Source: Corynebacterium casei LMG S-19264
GTDB taxonomy: Bacteria > Actinomycetota > Actinomycetes > Mycobacteriales > Mycobacteriaceae
Assembly: GCF_000550785.1 (NCBI RefSeq)
Contig: NZ_CP004350.1
Coordinates: 724,009-788,008, forward strand
Length of the DNA: 64,000 bases
Direction: 5' to 3'
Every line of letters starts with the position of its first letter. Within the stretch, counting starts at the first letter, position 1. The position numbers and the translations under genes were made by a program. Positions 1 to 8,985 of the stretch are shown here, piece after piece. Below the pieces are notes generated by a model. That model was not told the origin of the DNA, searched no databases, and was given only the letters and a program-made list of their open reading frames with translations.

Positions 1-536
1 TCAAGTGCACGGAAGCGGTGGATAACCATACCGAGATTCGTGAGTTGGGTGAGTTCATGGAATTCTGCGACCGCTACATTATTGGTGATAACGGCATGCT
101 GGTGGACATGCGCTTTATGTCGCGTATCGTCGAGGGTGAAATCCGCATCCTGCTCGTGGGCGCAGAACCAGTCTTCGTGGTGCATAAGAAGCCAGCAGAG
201 GGCGGGGATAATTTCTCGGCCACGCTGTTCTCGGGTGCAAAATACAGCTATGACACTCCGGAGGCATGGCAGGACTTGGTAGATATGTTCGCTGAGGCTC
301 GCCCAGTTATCGCTGAAAAGCTCGGCGGCGACAATATCCCATTGGTCTGGACCGCAGATTTCATGCTTGCCGATGACGCCGACGGCAACGACACCTATGT
401 CCTCGGAGAGATCAACTGCTCCTGCGTGGGCTTCACCTCCGAACTGGACATGGGCATCCAACAGCGAGTCGCGGCTGTAGCTATTTCGCGCGTGGAGGAA
501 AAGAAGAAGCCCTTGCCTCCAATGATCAGTAATTGA
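1..536 (+). CDS. Cj0069-like ATP-grasp family protein, C-terminal part
   Basis: The reading frame is already open at the left edge, so the first residues visible are internal and the true start lies outside the window. About 177 codons remain. The segments GEIRILLVGAEPVFVVHKKP and VWTADFMLADD...YVLGEINCSCVGF resemble the end of an ATP-grasp fold, where the acidic and Asn residues in the last motif (GEINCS) would bind Mg-ATP. I assign it to the Cj0069-like group by overall similarity; the substrate is unknown. It is convergent with the choline oxidation operon and ends about 40 bases from betA. No terminator hairpin is obvious in that gap. Confidence 0.65.
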   Translation, partial: KCTEAVDNHTEIRELGEFMEFCDRYIIGDNGMLVDMRFMSRIVEGEIRILLVGAEPVFVVHKKPAEGGDNFSATLFSGAKYSYDTPEAWQDLVDMFAEARPVIAEKLGGDNIPLVWTADFMLADDADGNDTYVLGEINCSCVGFTSELDMGIQQRVAAVAISRVEEKKKPLPPMISN

Positions 537-578
537 TCAAAAGGGCAAGAGCTTTCTTAAGCTGCTACCGAACGATAG

Positions 579-2135
579 CTATTGTTCACTGATGAGCTGT
601 GCTGCGCGTTCACCGATCATCATGCAGGTGATGTTCGGATTGACGGCAACGAGCTGCGGCATGACGGAGGCGTCGACAACGCGCAGGCGGTTGACGCCCT
701 TGACGCGCAGCTCTGGATCGAGCGGCGACATGTCATCGTCAGCAGAGCCCATGCGGCAGGAACCTGCTGGGTGGTAAACCGTGTTGTGGGTCTTCGCAAC
801 GTAGTCAGCGATTTCCTCATCGGTTTGCACCTCCGGACCAGGGGAGAGTTCACGCTTGACTACATCGGCAAGCGCTGATTGCGACGAAATCTTGCGGGCC
901 AGCTTGATGCCTTCGACAGCAATGCGCATGTCATAGCCTTCCTCATCCGTGAAGTAACGAGGATCAACAAGTGGCTTATCGCGGAAATCATTGGAACGCA
1001 GGCGAACCGTTCCGCGGGAGCGCGCGTGGGTCACATTCGGCGTGAGCGCGAATGAGTTCTCCGCGGTTGGGTAGCCCTGACGCAAGGTGTGCATATCAAA
1101 CGGCACGGAACCGTAGTGCATCATCAAATCTGGCAGGTCAGTATCTTCATCAATCTGGGTGAAAATACCGATCTCCCACCACTGGGTGGAGTCTGAGACC
1201 ATATCAACCGTGGTCTCAAAATTGATGACAGCTTCTGGGTGGTCCTGCAGGTTAGAGCCAACGCCAGGGGAGTCCACGCGGACCTCGATGTTGTTTTCCT
1301 TGAGGTGCTCGGCTGGGCCGATTCCTGAGAGCATAAGCAGCTGAGGAGTGTTGATTGCGCCGGCAGAGATGATGACTTCGCGCTTCGCGTTCAAGACGGC
1401 ACGGCGACCGAAAACATCGCGCATGTATTCAATACCCGTTGCATTGTTGTCTTCATCGAAGACGATGCGGGAAACCCACATGTCGGTGAGGATATCCAGG
1501 TTCTCACGGCCTTCGATTGGGTGAAGGTAGGAAACCGAGGAAGAGGAGCGGGTGCCATCCTGCTTCGAGTTGATCTGGAAGAAGTTCGCACCGTGCTTAA
1601 CGGTTTCGCCCTTGTTGAAGGTCTTGCGTGGGATACCGGCTTCTTCGCAGGCATCAAGGACTGCGACACCAACTGGATCGGTTGCCGGAACAGACATGAG
1701 GTTAACCGGACCATCATGGCCGTTCTGGTCACCCTCATGGTCATTGGTCTCTAGCTTCTTAATCAGTGGCAGTACGGTTTCGCGGTTCCAGCCAGTTGCG
1801 CCGAGCTTTTCCCACAGGTCTGCATCTTCTGCTGGGGTGTGAAAAGCGATGCACGAGTTGTGAGACGAACAGCCACCGAGCACCTTTGCGCGTGAGTGGC
1901 GCATGAAGGAGTTGCCGTTTTCCTGCTGTTCGATCGGGTAGTCCCAGTCAAGGCCTGATTCCAGTAGCTCGGGCCAGCGATTAAGGGTGAGCACCTCATC
2001 ATGCTTGGAGTCATGTGGACCTGCTTCAAGAAGGGCGACGCTCACATTTGGGTTCTCACTCAATCGTGCAGCCAGCGCCGCACCGCTCGAGCCGCCACCA
2101 ACAATGATGTAGTCGTATTCCTTCTGTTCAGCCAT
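579..2135 (-). CDS. betA: choline dehydrogenase (GMC oxidoreductase)
   Basis: A 518-residue GMC-family flavoprotein that should oxidise choline to betaine aldehyde, and possibly further, at the expense of FAD. The N-terminus holds the dinucleotide-binding motif IIVGGGSSGAALAARL (about residues 10-25), followed by the GMC signature near LGGCSSHNS. The C-terminus has HNTVYHPAGSCRMG with the presumed catalytic His near 455 and a second active-site residue in NPNITC near 500. The start is preceded by an AAAGGAGAT-like ribosome site. It is the last gene of a betT-betB-betA operon with about 45 bases after betB. No BetI repressor or BetC gene is seen next to it. Other GMC alcohol oxidases are possible, but the neighbours make choline the likely substrate. 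Confidence 0.9.
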   Translation of the reverse strand: MAEQKEYDYIIVGGGSSGAALAARLSENPNVSVALLEAGPHDSKHDEVLTLNRWPELLESGLDWDYPIEQQENGNSFMRHSRAKVLGGCSSHNSCIAFHTPAEDADLWEKLGATGWNRETVLPLIKKLETNDHEGDQNGHDGPVNLMSVPATDPVGVAVLDACEEAGIPRKTFNKGETVKHGANFFQINSKQDGTRSSSSVSYLHPIEGRENLDILTDMWVSRIVFDEDNNATGIEYMRDVFGRRAVLNAKREVIISAGAINTPQLLMLSGIGPAEHLKENNIEVRVDSPGVGSNLQDHPEAVINFETTVDMVSDSTQWWEIGIFTQIDEDTDLPDLMMHYGSVPFDMHTLRQGYPTAENSFALTPNVTHARSRGTVRLRSNDFRDKPLVDPRYFTDEEGYDMRIAVEGIKLARKISSQSALADVVKRELSPGPEVQTDEEIADYVAKTHNTVYHPAGSCRMGSADDDMSPLDPELRVKGVNRLRVVDASVMPQLVAVNPNITCMMIGERAAQLISEQ

Positions 2136-2180
2136 TGAAATCTCCTTTTAGTTCTTTACTTGAGCGTTTCTTGTTCTTGG

Positions 2181-3668
2181 TTACTTGTTGTTGGACTTCT
2201 CTGGGAACCAACCGGTGGCTGCAGGCTCAGTGTTTTGGTAGATGTGCTTTGCCTGCTGGTATTCCTCAAGGCCAGATGGGCCGAGCTCGCGGCCTACGCC
2301 GGACATCTTGAATCCGCCCCACTCTGCCTGTGGGATGTATGGGTGGTAGTCATTGATCCAGATGGTGCCGTGGCGCAGCTTGGTGGATACTCGGTGCGCG
2401 GTGCCCTGGTTCGAGGACCAGACAGCACCAGCAAGGCCGTAGTTGGTGTCATTGCCCAAAACAATTGCTTCGGCTTCAGTCTTGAAGGTTTCTACGGTGA
2501 TGACTGGGCCGAAGCCCTCTTCCTGTACTGCAGGATTGTCAGATACCACCTGATCGATCACGGTTGGTGCGTAGAAGTAGCCGTTGGCCAATTCGTCTCC
2601 ACCCCAGTGGCCGCCGCAGCGCAGACGTCCGCCTGCTTCAATGCCGCGGTTGACGTAGTCGGTGACCTTGTCGCGGTGTTCCTTGGAGATAAGCGGGCCG
2701 GTCTCTGCCTTCTCATCGAATGGTCCGCCCATGACAATGCCTTCGGCGCGGCGCACCAGCTCGTCGACGAATTTCTCGGCGATGGATTCTTCCACGATAA
2801 GACGCGTACCAGCGGAGCACACGAGGCCGGAGTCCAAGAAGCCTGCGTTGAGTGCGTTATCAACAGCGGCGTCGAAGTCTGCGTCAGCAAAAACAATATT
2901 TGGGTTCTTGCCGCCAAGTTCAAGAGCTACCTTCTTAACACCCTTGGCTGCGGATTCTGCAATCTTCTGGCCCGTTGCCAGACCACCGGTAAATGAGATG
3001 AGGTCGATTTCTGGGTGGGAGGAGAGTACGGAACCGACGTTGGCGCCGTCACCCATAACCACATTGGCTACACCAGCTGGAAGTCCAAGTGAGTCGAGGA
3101 CATCAGCAATCAGCAAAGTAGTGGATGGGGTGAGCTCAGACGGCTTAATGACAAAAGAATTGCCTGTGGCCAGTGCCGGTGCAATCTTCCAGGAAGCCTG
3201 CAACAGTGGGAAGTTCCAAGGGGTAATCATGCCGCACACGCCCATTGGCTCATAAGCTACGCGGGAAAGAACCGTTGGGTCACCTGCGTCGACGATACGG
3301 CCAGGGTTGGAATCCGCAATCTTTCCGTAGTAGCGGAAGCAGTTGGCGATATCATCCATATCGCCTTCCGCCTCTACCAAGCGCTTGCCGGTATCAAGTG
3401 CCTCTGCACGTGCGAATTCATCCTTGCGGCGCTCAATTTCCTCGGCGACCTTAATCAGAAAATCACCGCGCTTGGAGGCAGCGACGCCTGACCAGGCGCC
3501 AGATTCAAAAGCTTCGCGCGCGGCAAGAATCGCCTTTTCTACGTCTTCCTTGCCGCCTTCAGCTACCTCTGCAACGACTTCGCCATTAGCAGGACAGATG
3601 ATGGTACGAGTGGCTCCGGAAATGGAGTCAACCCATTCACCGTTAATGAAATGTTGATTCTTAGTCAT
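2181..3668 (-). CDS. betB: betaine aldehyde dehydrogenase
   Basis: An ALDH-superfamily enzyme of about 495 residues that should convert betaine aldehyde to glycine betaine with NAD(P)+. It contains the ALDH landmarks MITPWNFPLLQASWKIAPAL (active-site Asn region), LELGGKNPN with the general-base Glu, and GLVCSAGTRL with the catalytic Cys. The C-terminal WINDYHPYIPQAEWGG is typical of betaine or aminoaldehyde dehydrogenases. I place the start at the ATG giving MTKNQHFING, because the upstream in-frame ATG lies inside betT and an AAGAAAGTGAG-like ribosome site precedes the inner one. It starts only about 16 bases after the betT stop, so the two are almost certainly co-transcribed. Confidence 0.9.
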   Translation of the reverse strand: MTKNQHFINGEWVDSISGATRTIICPANGEVVAEVAEGGKEDVEKAILAAREAFESGAWSGVAASKRGDFLIKVAEEIERRKDEFARAEALDTGKRLVEAEGDMDDIANCFRYYGKIADSNPGRIVDAGDPTVLSRVAYEPMGVCGMITPWNFPLLQASWKIAPALATGNSFVIKPSELTPSTTLLIADVLDSLGLPAGVANVVMGDGANVGSVLSSHPEIDLISFTGGLATGQKIAESAAKGVKKVALELGGKNPNIVFADADFDAAVDNALNAGFLDSGLVCSAGTRLIVEESIAEKFVDELVRRAEGIVMGGPFDEKAETGPLISKEHRDKVTDYVNRGIEAGGRLRCGGHWGGDELANGYFYAPTVIDQVVSDNPAVQEEGFGPVITVETFKTEAEAIVLGNDTNYGLAGAVWSSNQGTAHRVSTKLRHGTIWINDYHPYIPQAEWGGFKMSGVGRELGPSGLEEYQQAKHIYQNTEPAATGWFPEKSNNK

Positions 3669-3684
3669 GTGAGTACTCACTTTC

Positions 3685-5862
3685 TTAATTTGAGTCGGCT
3701 TCATTGTCAGTCAGTTCGGAATCGACGCTACCTGTTCCATCCCATTCGGTGGGGGCGTGCGCTTCCACACCAGTAAACGATGTACCTTCAGTGCCACCCA
3801 TGGCCATGTAGGTCAGGTGGGTCTCATAGGAGCTCACAACATCTGCAATGACCTGGTCTTCGGTGAAGTCCATGACGTTCACACCGCGGGTACCACGAGC
3901 AGTGAATACTTCAACGGCATAGAAGCTTTCATCATCATTGTCTTGGTGGGCCGCCCACGTTGGAACTGCGTGCATGACAGGGCAGAGCTGATATTTGAAG
4001 TCTTCTTGCTCAGGGAACTTGATGGTGACATCAACGAACGGCATGCCGTCTTCGGCTGACTCGCCCTTGGACAGAGAAACGTCTGCGCCCAATTCCCTCA
4101 GCTCTAGGGCAACAGTTTCAACCGCTGGCGTTCCAACTTCTTCAACAAATGTTCTGGCCTGATCTGGTCCTGGGAAGGCCATGCGGCCAGCCAAGCGTTC
4201 CTTCCAATCCAACTGATCGGTCACCGCAGTTATGCCTCGCGATGCGAGAGCCACCGATTGCATTCTGGAGTCCAGACTGCGGGATTCAGCGCGCAGGGCT
4301 TTGAGGACACTGGCCATGAGCAGGTACATCACGACTGAGAACGGCAAACCAATAAGAACGGCAGCGGCCTGAAGTGTGTAGACGCCGTCAATGAAGAGCA
4401 TGACCAGGGTTAGTGCGCCGGTGACTACGGCCCAGAAGATTCGTAGCCATGGTGCGCCATCGGAGTCTTGCAGTGACGCGTGCGATGTCATGTTGGCCAT
4501 GACCAGCGACCCGGAATCGGCTGAGGTGATGTAGAAGAGCATGCCGACGAACACCGCGACAGCGATGAGGAATGTACCGCCGGGGAACTGCGATAGCAGG
4601 TTGAAGAAACCTGATTCGGGAAGCTCAACCGCCTCTTGGAGGAATGCGTCATCACCGTCGCGGAAGGCAGACAGTGCTGCGTTACCAAAGATGGAAACAA
4701 ACAACAGGATGAATCCGAACGGAATGATGAGCACACCGAAGATGAACTCTCGCAGCGTACGTCCGCGTGAGATACGTGCGAGGAACAGACCGACGAATGG
4801 CGCCCAGGCCATCCACCATGCCCAGAAGAACAGAGTCCAGTCGCCCAACCATTGCTCAGCTGGGTAAGCAGGCGCGCCTTCGGTGTAAGCGAAGTTGTTA
4901 AACAGCATGCCAGGGAAGCGGCTGAAAAAGTCACCAATATTCTGCACGAGCTGGCCTAGCAGCTCTGCGGTCTTGCCAGTGATCAAAATCCACAACAGCA
5001 GACCAACCGCGAGCAGTACATTCAGCTCGGACAGTCGGCGAATGCCCTTATCCACACCGGACACCGTTGAAAGAACTGTAATCAGAACGGCCAAAGCAAT
5101 CAGTGCGACCTGCACTGCGGAGTTGGTAGGAAGTCCGAACAATTCTGAAAGACCGTAGTTCAGGAAGACAACGCCGATACCCAATGAGGTTGCGATACCA
5201 AAGATGGTTCCTAGCGTTGCAGTGACGTCTACGGCATTTCCGGTTGCACCATGGATGCGCTTACCGAAGATGGGTGCAATCGCGGAGCGGATGCTCAGCG
5301 GCAAGTGGTAGCGGTAGGCAAATAGTCCTAGCGCGACACCCATGAGCGCGTACATGGCCCATCCGGGAATGCCGTAGTGGAACATTGTCCAAATCGCTGC
5401 CATTCGGGCTGCTTCATCAGAGAGCGGCTCGGCCTCTGGTGGCGTGAGATAGTTTGTTGCTGGACCGGCGATGGAGAAGAACATCAGGTCAACGCCGATG
5501 CCAGCGGCGAACAGCATTGAGGCCCACGTAAACATTCGGTATTTTGGCCTCGAATGGTCTGGGCCGAGTCGTGTGTTTCCTACACGCGATAGCGCGACGA
5601 TGACCACGAAAAGAACGATGATGCCCGCGGTCAGAATGTAATACCAGCCAAGATTTTCGGCGATCCAGTCCATGGATCCGAAAATGACTGTTTCAGCTTG
5701 TCCGGGCGCCACCCAAGCCCACAGGACAAATGCGATGATTAAACCTGCAGCTGTGAAAAATACAGGTTTATTTACAGTTGAATGCTTGAACTCTTCTGAA
5801 GAATTAGTGCTTGTTGGATCTTCAGAAGTTTCTCTTTTATGAGATTTGGCAAGGTATGCCAT
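3685..5862 (-). CDS. betT: BCCT-family choline/betaine transporter
   Basis: A carrier of about 725 residues with roughly twelve membrane segments from the BCCT (betaine/choline/carnitine) family. The Trp-rich signature FFWAWWMAWAPFVGLFLARI sits in the centre, and the family's glycine-rich segment ATSLGIGVVFLNYGLSELFG is present. A soluble C-terminal domain of about 190 residues (from roughly MQSVALASRGITAV on) resembles the long regulatory tail of BetT-type choline symporters. I chose the ATG giving MAYLAKSHKRETS, which has a clear GGAGGG ribosome site; an earlier GTG-type start would add 15 residues. It heads the operon with betB and betA, so choline import is the probable role. It is divergent from the AbrB-ABC unit. 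Confidence 0.9.
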   Translation of the reverse strand: MAYLAKSHKRETSEDPTSTNSSEEFKHSTVNKPVFFTAAGLIIAFVLWAWVAPGQAETVIFGSMDWIAENLGWYYILTAGIIVLFVVIVALSRVGNTRLGPDHSRPKYRMFTWASMLFAAGIGVDLMFFSIAGPATNYLTPPEAEPLSDEAARMAAIWTMFHYGIPGWAMYALMGVALGLFAYRYHLPLSIRSAIAPIFGKRIHGATGNAVDVTATLGTIFGIATSLGIGVVFLNYGLSELFGLPTNSAVQVALIALAVLITVLSTVSGVDKGIRRLSELNVLLAVGLLLWILITGKTAELLGQLVQNIGDFFSRFPGMLFNNFAYTEGAPAYPAEQWLGDWTLFFWAWWMAWAPFVGLFLARISRGRTLREFIFGVLIIPFGFILLFVSIFGNAALSAFRDGDDAFLQEAVELPESGFFNLLSQFPGGTFLIAVAVFVGMLFYITSADSGSLVMANMTSHASLQDSDGAPWLRIFWAVVTGALTLVMLFIDGVYTLQAAAVLIGLPFSVVMYLLMASVLKALRAESRSLDSRMQSVALASRGITAVTDQLDWKERLAGRMAFPGPDQARTFVEEVGTPAVETVALELRELGADVSLSKGESAEDGMPFVDVTIKFPEQEDFKYQLCPVMHAVPTWAAHQDNDDESFYAVEVFTARGTRGVNVMDFTEDQVIADVVSSYETHLTYMAMGGTEGTSFTGVEAHAPTEWDGTGSVDSELTDNEADSN

Positions 5863-6094
5863 AAACCCTCCGTAATCCTTTTGCACGAAAAATGCCTGTG
5901 CAGGCACTCGTTCCAGAGTAGGGGGCTAGGGAGATTAAATCAAAGATAGCCCCCTTTTATAGTTATATAAATTTTTCAAGTGAAAACCTATATAATGCGC
6001 CGCATTTTGATTGGTCCTTCCCGCGGGGTGGTATAACAAGTTATACTTGTGGAACTTCATGCTTTTTGTGGAATCGAGTAGTGAGGAAGAGAAC
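5863..6094. promoter_or_regulatory. divergent promoter region between betT and the AbrB-ABC unit
   Basis: An AT-rich intergenic stretch serves both directions. On the plus strand a perfect TATAAT hexamer lies at 5991-5996. The arms TTATATA (5963-5969) and TATATAA (5989-5995) form a perfect inverted repeat that could be an operator for the bet operon, whose own repressor gene is not in the window. The region immediately before the AbrB-type gene holds a second set of nested dyads, listed separately. Confidence 0.45.
6031..6050. promoter_or_regulatory. nested dyad, candidate AbrB-type operator
   Basis: Two overlapping palindromes are visible: GTATAAC-AA-GTTATAC (6031-6046) and ACAAG-TTATA-CTTGT (6036-6050). 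They lie 45-64 bases before the start of the AbrB-type regulator gene and contain a TATAC element that could act as a -10 box. The arrangement suggests autoregulation of the regulator-transporter unit. Binding is inferred, not shown. Confidence 0.45.
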
Positions 6095-6340
6095 ATGGAT
6101 GTGAGCCAGACACCCCCGCCTGGAAAATTTGCAGCAACGGTTAAGGTCGGGCCGAAGGGGCAGGTGGTCATCCCGAAAGCTGCGCGGGATCTGTTTGATA
6201 TCAAACCGGGCGACACTTTGCTTTTGCTTGCCGATGCCAACCAAGGCATTGCCTTGATGCGTCAAGAACTACTAGATGAGATTGTTGCTAAAGCAATGCC
6301 AGGTCAGCCGGGCATGCCTCCACAGGGTGGTGAAACCTAA
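6095..6340 (+). CDS. AbrB/MazE/SpoVT-type DNA-binding regulator
   Basis: A small protein of about 81 residues with one swapped-hairpin AbrB domain: ATVKVGPKGQVVIPKAARDL followed by IKPGDTLLLLAD covers about residues 13-50. This is the fold of AbrB, MazE and SpoVT DNA-binding domains. The short C-terminal tail is rich in Gly, Pro and Met. I use the inner ATG (MDVSQTPP), preceded by GAGGAAGAG, rather than an upstream in-frame start. Its stop codon abuts the ATG of the ABC ATPase, with no spacer, so translation is probably coupled. No toxin gene follows, which argues against an antitoxin role; a local repressor of the ABC genes is more likely. Confidence 0.8.
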   Translation: MDVSQTPPPGKFAATVKVGPKGQVVIPKAARDLFDIKPGDTLLLLADANQGIALMRQELLDEIVAKAMPGQPGMPPQGGET

Positions 6341-7270
6341 ATGGCTAACGTAGTGCAATGCCGCAATGTCGTTAGAGACTTCGGGCGTTTTCGCGCGCTT
6401 GACGATGTTTCTTTCGAGGTCCAACACGGCGAAATCTTCGGAATTATCGGACCCAATGGGGCAGGGAAGACCACCCTTCTGAATTGTTTGGAAGGCTTGG
6501 ACCGTCCCAGCTCTGGAGACATCGAGGTGCTGGGCCTTGACCCAGTCGGGGAGAAAGATGCGTTAACCCAGCGGGTCGGGGTGCAATTGCAGAATGCTGC
6601 GTTGCCACCCCGGCTTACGGTTCGGGACGCTCTGGAAATGTATTCAGCTCTGTATGTACGTACTCGTCCCTGGCGAGATCTGCTGCGGGAGCTTGGTATC
6701 GAAGATAAAGCAAATACCCGAATTGAAAAGCTATCCGGTGGTGAACGACAGCGAGCATTTGTCGCTCTTGCATTGCTGAACCAGCCAGAGCTTGCATTCT
6801 TAGACGAGCTCACCACGGCTTTGGACCCACAATCCCGGCGGAATATGTGGGAGATTATCGAGCAAGTAAGAGACAACGGAACCACGGTAGTGCTTACTAC
6901 TCATTACATGGAAGAAGCCGAACGACTTTGTGACCGCGTAGCAATTGTTGACGCCGGGCGTTTAGTCGCGATGGATACCGTTCCAGCACTTATCCGTGAA
7001 CATGGCGGCGGCACCAGCGCAACCATCACGCTGCATTCGGCGCCAACTGAAACGCTCGATCTGTTTGATATTTCAGGATTGACTCACTGTCAGGTCAATG
7101 GCAGTGAATTGAGCTTCCATGGCTCTCCAGAAGCGCTCCAGGCTGTGTTGATGAAACTATCTGAAAACAATCTGACTATCGCAAGCTTGGATACGACGAG
7201 TCCCAGACTTGAAGACGTATTCCTGGCTCTTACCGGCCGAAGTATTGAGGCAAAGGAGAAGGCATCATGA
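6341..7270 (+). CDS. ABC transporter ATP-binding protein
   Basis: A 309-residue ATPase of the drug/antibiotic-export type (DrrA/CcmA-like). Walker A is GPNGAGKTT near residue 38, the signature is LSGGERQR, and Walker B is LAFLDELTTALDP followed by the switch histidine in TTHYMEEAE. The C-terminal extension of about 90 residues, including LDTTSPRLEDVFLALTGRSI, is typical of this exporter subfamily. The gene starts directly at the stop of the AbrB-type gene and overlaps the permease start by ATGA, so the three form a tight operon. The exported substrate cannot be told from sequence. Confidence 0.9.
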   Translation: MANVVQCRNVVRDFGRFRALDDVSFEVQHGEIFGIIGPNGAGKTTLLNCLEGLDRPSSGDIEVLGLDPVGEKDALTQRVGVQLQNAALPPRLTVRDALEMYSALYVRTRPWRDLLRELGIEDKANTRIEKLSGGERQRAFVALALLNQPELAFLDELTTALDPQSRRNMWEIIEQVRDNGTTVVLTTHYMEEAERLCDRVAIVDAGRLVAMDTVPALIREHGGGTSATITLHSAPTETLDLFDISGLTHCQVNGSELSFHGSPEALQAVLMKLSENNLTIASLDTTSPRLEDVFLALTGRSIEAKEKAS

Positions 7271-8019
7271 CTACATATCGCGCTTTAGTAACCGCGCTTT
7301 GGCGTTCTCAACGTCGAGACCCTGTGGGACTATTTTTCTCCTTCGCATTTGCTCCGGTACTCGTAATCATTCTCGGAGCCATCTTTGGAAACGATGCACG
7401 AGCAGAGTTCGGTGGCATGGGTTTTCTTGACGCGACCTTGCCAGCATTCGCATCTCTAGTCTTAGCGATGATCGGAGTGCTACAAGTTCCAGTTGCAATG
7501 CTTACCCTGCGCGAATCAGGTGCCCTGCGGCGTCTTAGCCTCACACCGCTGCGCCGCGGTACTTTTGTTGCCGCAGCTCTCACCGTTCACTTTGCGGTGG
7601 GAATATTGGGAATGCTCACTGCATTGACTCTCGGCGTCCTAGCCTTTGGAGTATCTCTACCCAGCAACATCGTGGGTGTCCTAGCTGTTTGCGTGGTTGG
7701 GCTGTGCGCATTTTTGGCGCTCGGCTGCGCACTGTCAACCATTTATCCCTCAACAGCAGCGGCAACTGGCCTTGGCAATATCTTGATGATCTTGCTCATG
7801 CTTACATCGGGAGCATTCAGCCCATTGTCCGCGATGCCCGAAGGCATTCAGAACATTATTAAATACTCACCCGTTCGCTGGTTTGTGGATGCCGCCCAGC
7901 TGTCCTGGGCTGGCGACCCATTACGCGACATGGTGGCTCCCGTGATCTTACTGCTCATCGTACTAGTCGTGGCTGGCATCATCGGAATCACGCGATTTCG
8001 ATGGGACGTCGCGCACTAA
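7267..8019 (+). CDS. ABC-2 type permease
   Basis: A 250-residue integral membrane protein with about six hydrophobic segments, of the ABC-2 exporter permease type. The family-type motif MLTSGAFSPLSAMPEGIQNIIKYSPVRWFVDA occurs around residues 177-208, where a proline-rich loop precedes the last helices. It overlaps the ATPase gene by four bases, which fits coupled translation and a two-component exporter. Substrate is unknown; small peptides, drugs or lipids are possible. It is convergent with the aldo/keto reductase gene. Confidence 0.88.
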   Translation: MTTYRALVTALWRSQRRDPVGLFFSFAFAPVLVIILGAIFGNDARAEFGGMGFLDATLPAFASLVLAMIGVLQVPVAMLTLRESGALRRLSLTPLRRGTFVAAALTVHFAVGILGMLTALTLGVLAFGVSLPSNIVGVLAVCVVGLCAFLALGCALSTIYPSTAAATGLGNILMILLMLTSGAFSPLSAMPEGIQNIIKYSPVRWFVDAAQLSWAGDPLRDMVAPVILLLIVLVVAGIIGITRFRWDVAH

Positions 8020-8084
8020 ACAATTGCACTTAAGCCTGATGCACTGCTCGGTATTTCACTCGGTGCACGAGGAAGTTTGTTTAG
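8016..8084. terminator. weak convergent hairpin
   Basis: CTAAACAA (8016-8023) and TTGTTTAG (8077-8084) are perfect 8-base inverted arms that overlap the stop codons of the convergent permease and aldo/keto reductase genes. The loop is long and contains a further GCAC/GTGC pairing. It may serve both directions, but there is no strong T run. Confidence 0.3.
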
Positions 8085-8905
8085 AATTCCTCGTACACCG
8101 CGGGGTCTTGGTCCTTGATGCGGCCATTGGGGCGGCCGAGCGCGGTGATTGATTCAATCTCTTCGGCGCTGAGCTCAATGTTCACAGCATCCAAGTTGGA
8201 CTTTTGGCGTTCCGGCTTGGTGGATCGCGGAATTGGAACGATACCGCGTGCGTGGTGCCAGGCAAGCGCGACTTCGCCGCCGCCAACACCATGGTTCTGA
8301 CCGATCTCCGCCAAAAGGGGTTCCTCAACAAGTCCGCGACCGTTGCTCAAAGGACTCCACGCTTCGGTGATGATGCCGTGGGCATCATGCCATTCGACCA
8401 GCTCTACCTGCGGGAAGTAGGGGTGCAGCTCAACCTGGTTCACGGCGGGCAGCTCACCGGTTTCTTTCTCCAGGCGTTCCATGTGCTCAGGCAAGAAGTT
8501 GGACACGCCGATGTGGCGAACAAGGCCGCGGTCGCGTGCATCAATGAGCGCCTGCCACGCCTCAACATACAGATCTTGGCTCGGATTCGGCCAGTGGATA
8601 AGCAACAAATCCAGATAGTCCAGGCTCAGCCGGTAAAGGCTTTCCTCGATCCGCGGGCGACCAAGCTCAAACTTGTGAAAACGGCCCGGCAGCTTACTTG
8701 TCACAATGAGTTCATCACGCGGCACACCAGACTTACGCAAGGCCACACCAACCGCGCCTTCATTTTCATAGTTGTACGCGGTATCAATCAGGCGATAGCC
8801 GGTCTTGATCGCCGAAGTCATGGCCTCAACGCCGGCTGCGCCATCAAGGTGCACCGTGCCGAAACCAATGGATGGAAGCTGGACTTTTGGTTCAATCTTG
8901 GTCAT
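8081..8905 (-). CDS. aldo/keto reductase
   Basis: An NADPH-dependent aldo/keto reductase of about 274 residues with a TIM-barrel fold. Motifs include GYRLIDTAYNYENE (catalytic Asp and Tyr), VTSKL with the catalytic Lys, LLLIHWPNPSQ with the catalytic His region, and the C-terminal IPRSTKPERQKSN that binds NADPH. The closest named relatives are 2,5-diketo-gluconate-reductase-like enzymes; physiological substrate unknown. Two starts are possible: the ATG giving MTKIEPKVQ used here, or a GTG 12 codons upstream that could be leaderless. The gene stands alone between convergent and tandem neighbours. Confidence 0.85.
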   Translation of the reverse strand: MTKIEPKVQLPSIGFGTVHLDGAAGVEAMTSAIKTGYRLIDTAYNYENEGAVGVALRKSGVPRDELIVTSKLPGRFHKFELGRPRIEESLYRLSLDYLDLLLIHWPNPSQDLYVEAWQALIDARDRGLVRHIGVSNFLPEHMERLEKETGELPAVNQVELHPYFPQVELVEWHDAHGIITEAWSPLSNGRGLVEEPLLAEIGQNHGVGGGEVALAWHHARGIVPIPRSTKPERQKSNLDAVNIELSAEEIESITALGRPNGRIKDQDPAVYEEF

Positions 8906-8985
8906 GGCTGCCACAGTAATGATAAAGCCTGCGTCTCTCACTGAAAATATGAGAAGCGCAGGCTAATGAGGTAGAAAACTAAATA

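Noticed and set aside
2160..2996. Long plus-strand open frame (about 278 codons) opposite betB
   Set aside because: It lies antisense to a clear aldehyde dehydrogenase and is a by-product of its codon bias; no domain is visible.
6095..6340. Toxin-antitoxin module
   Set aside because: The AbrB/MazE-like protein is followed directly by ABC transporter genes and no toxin-like gene is adjacent.
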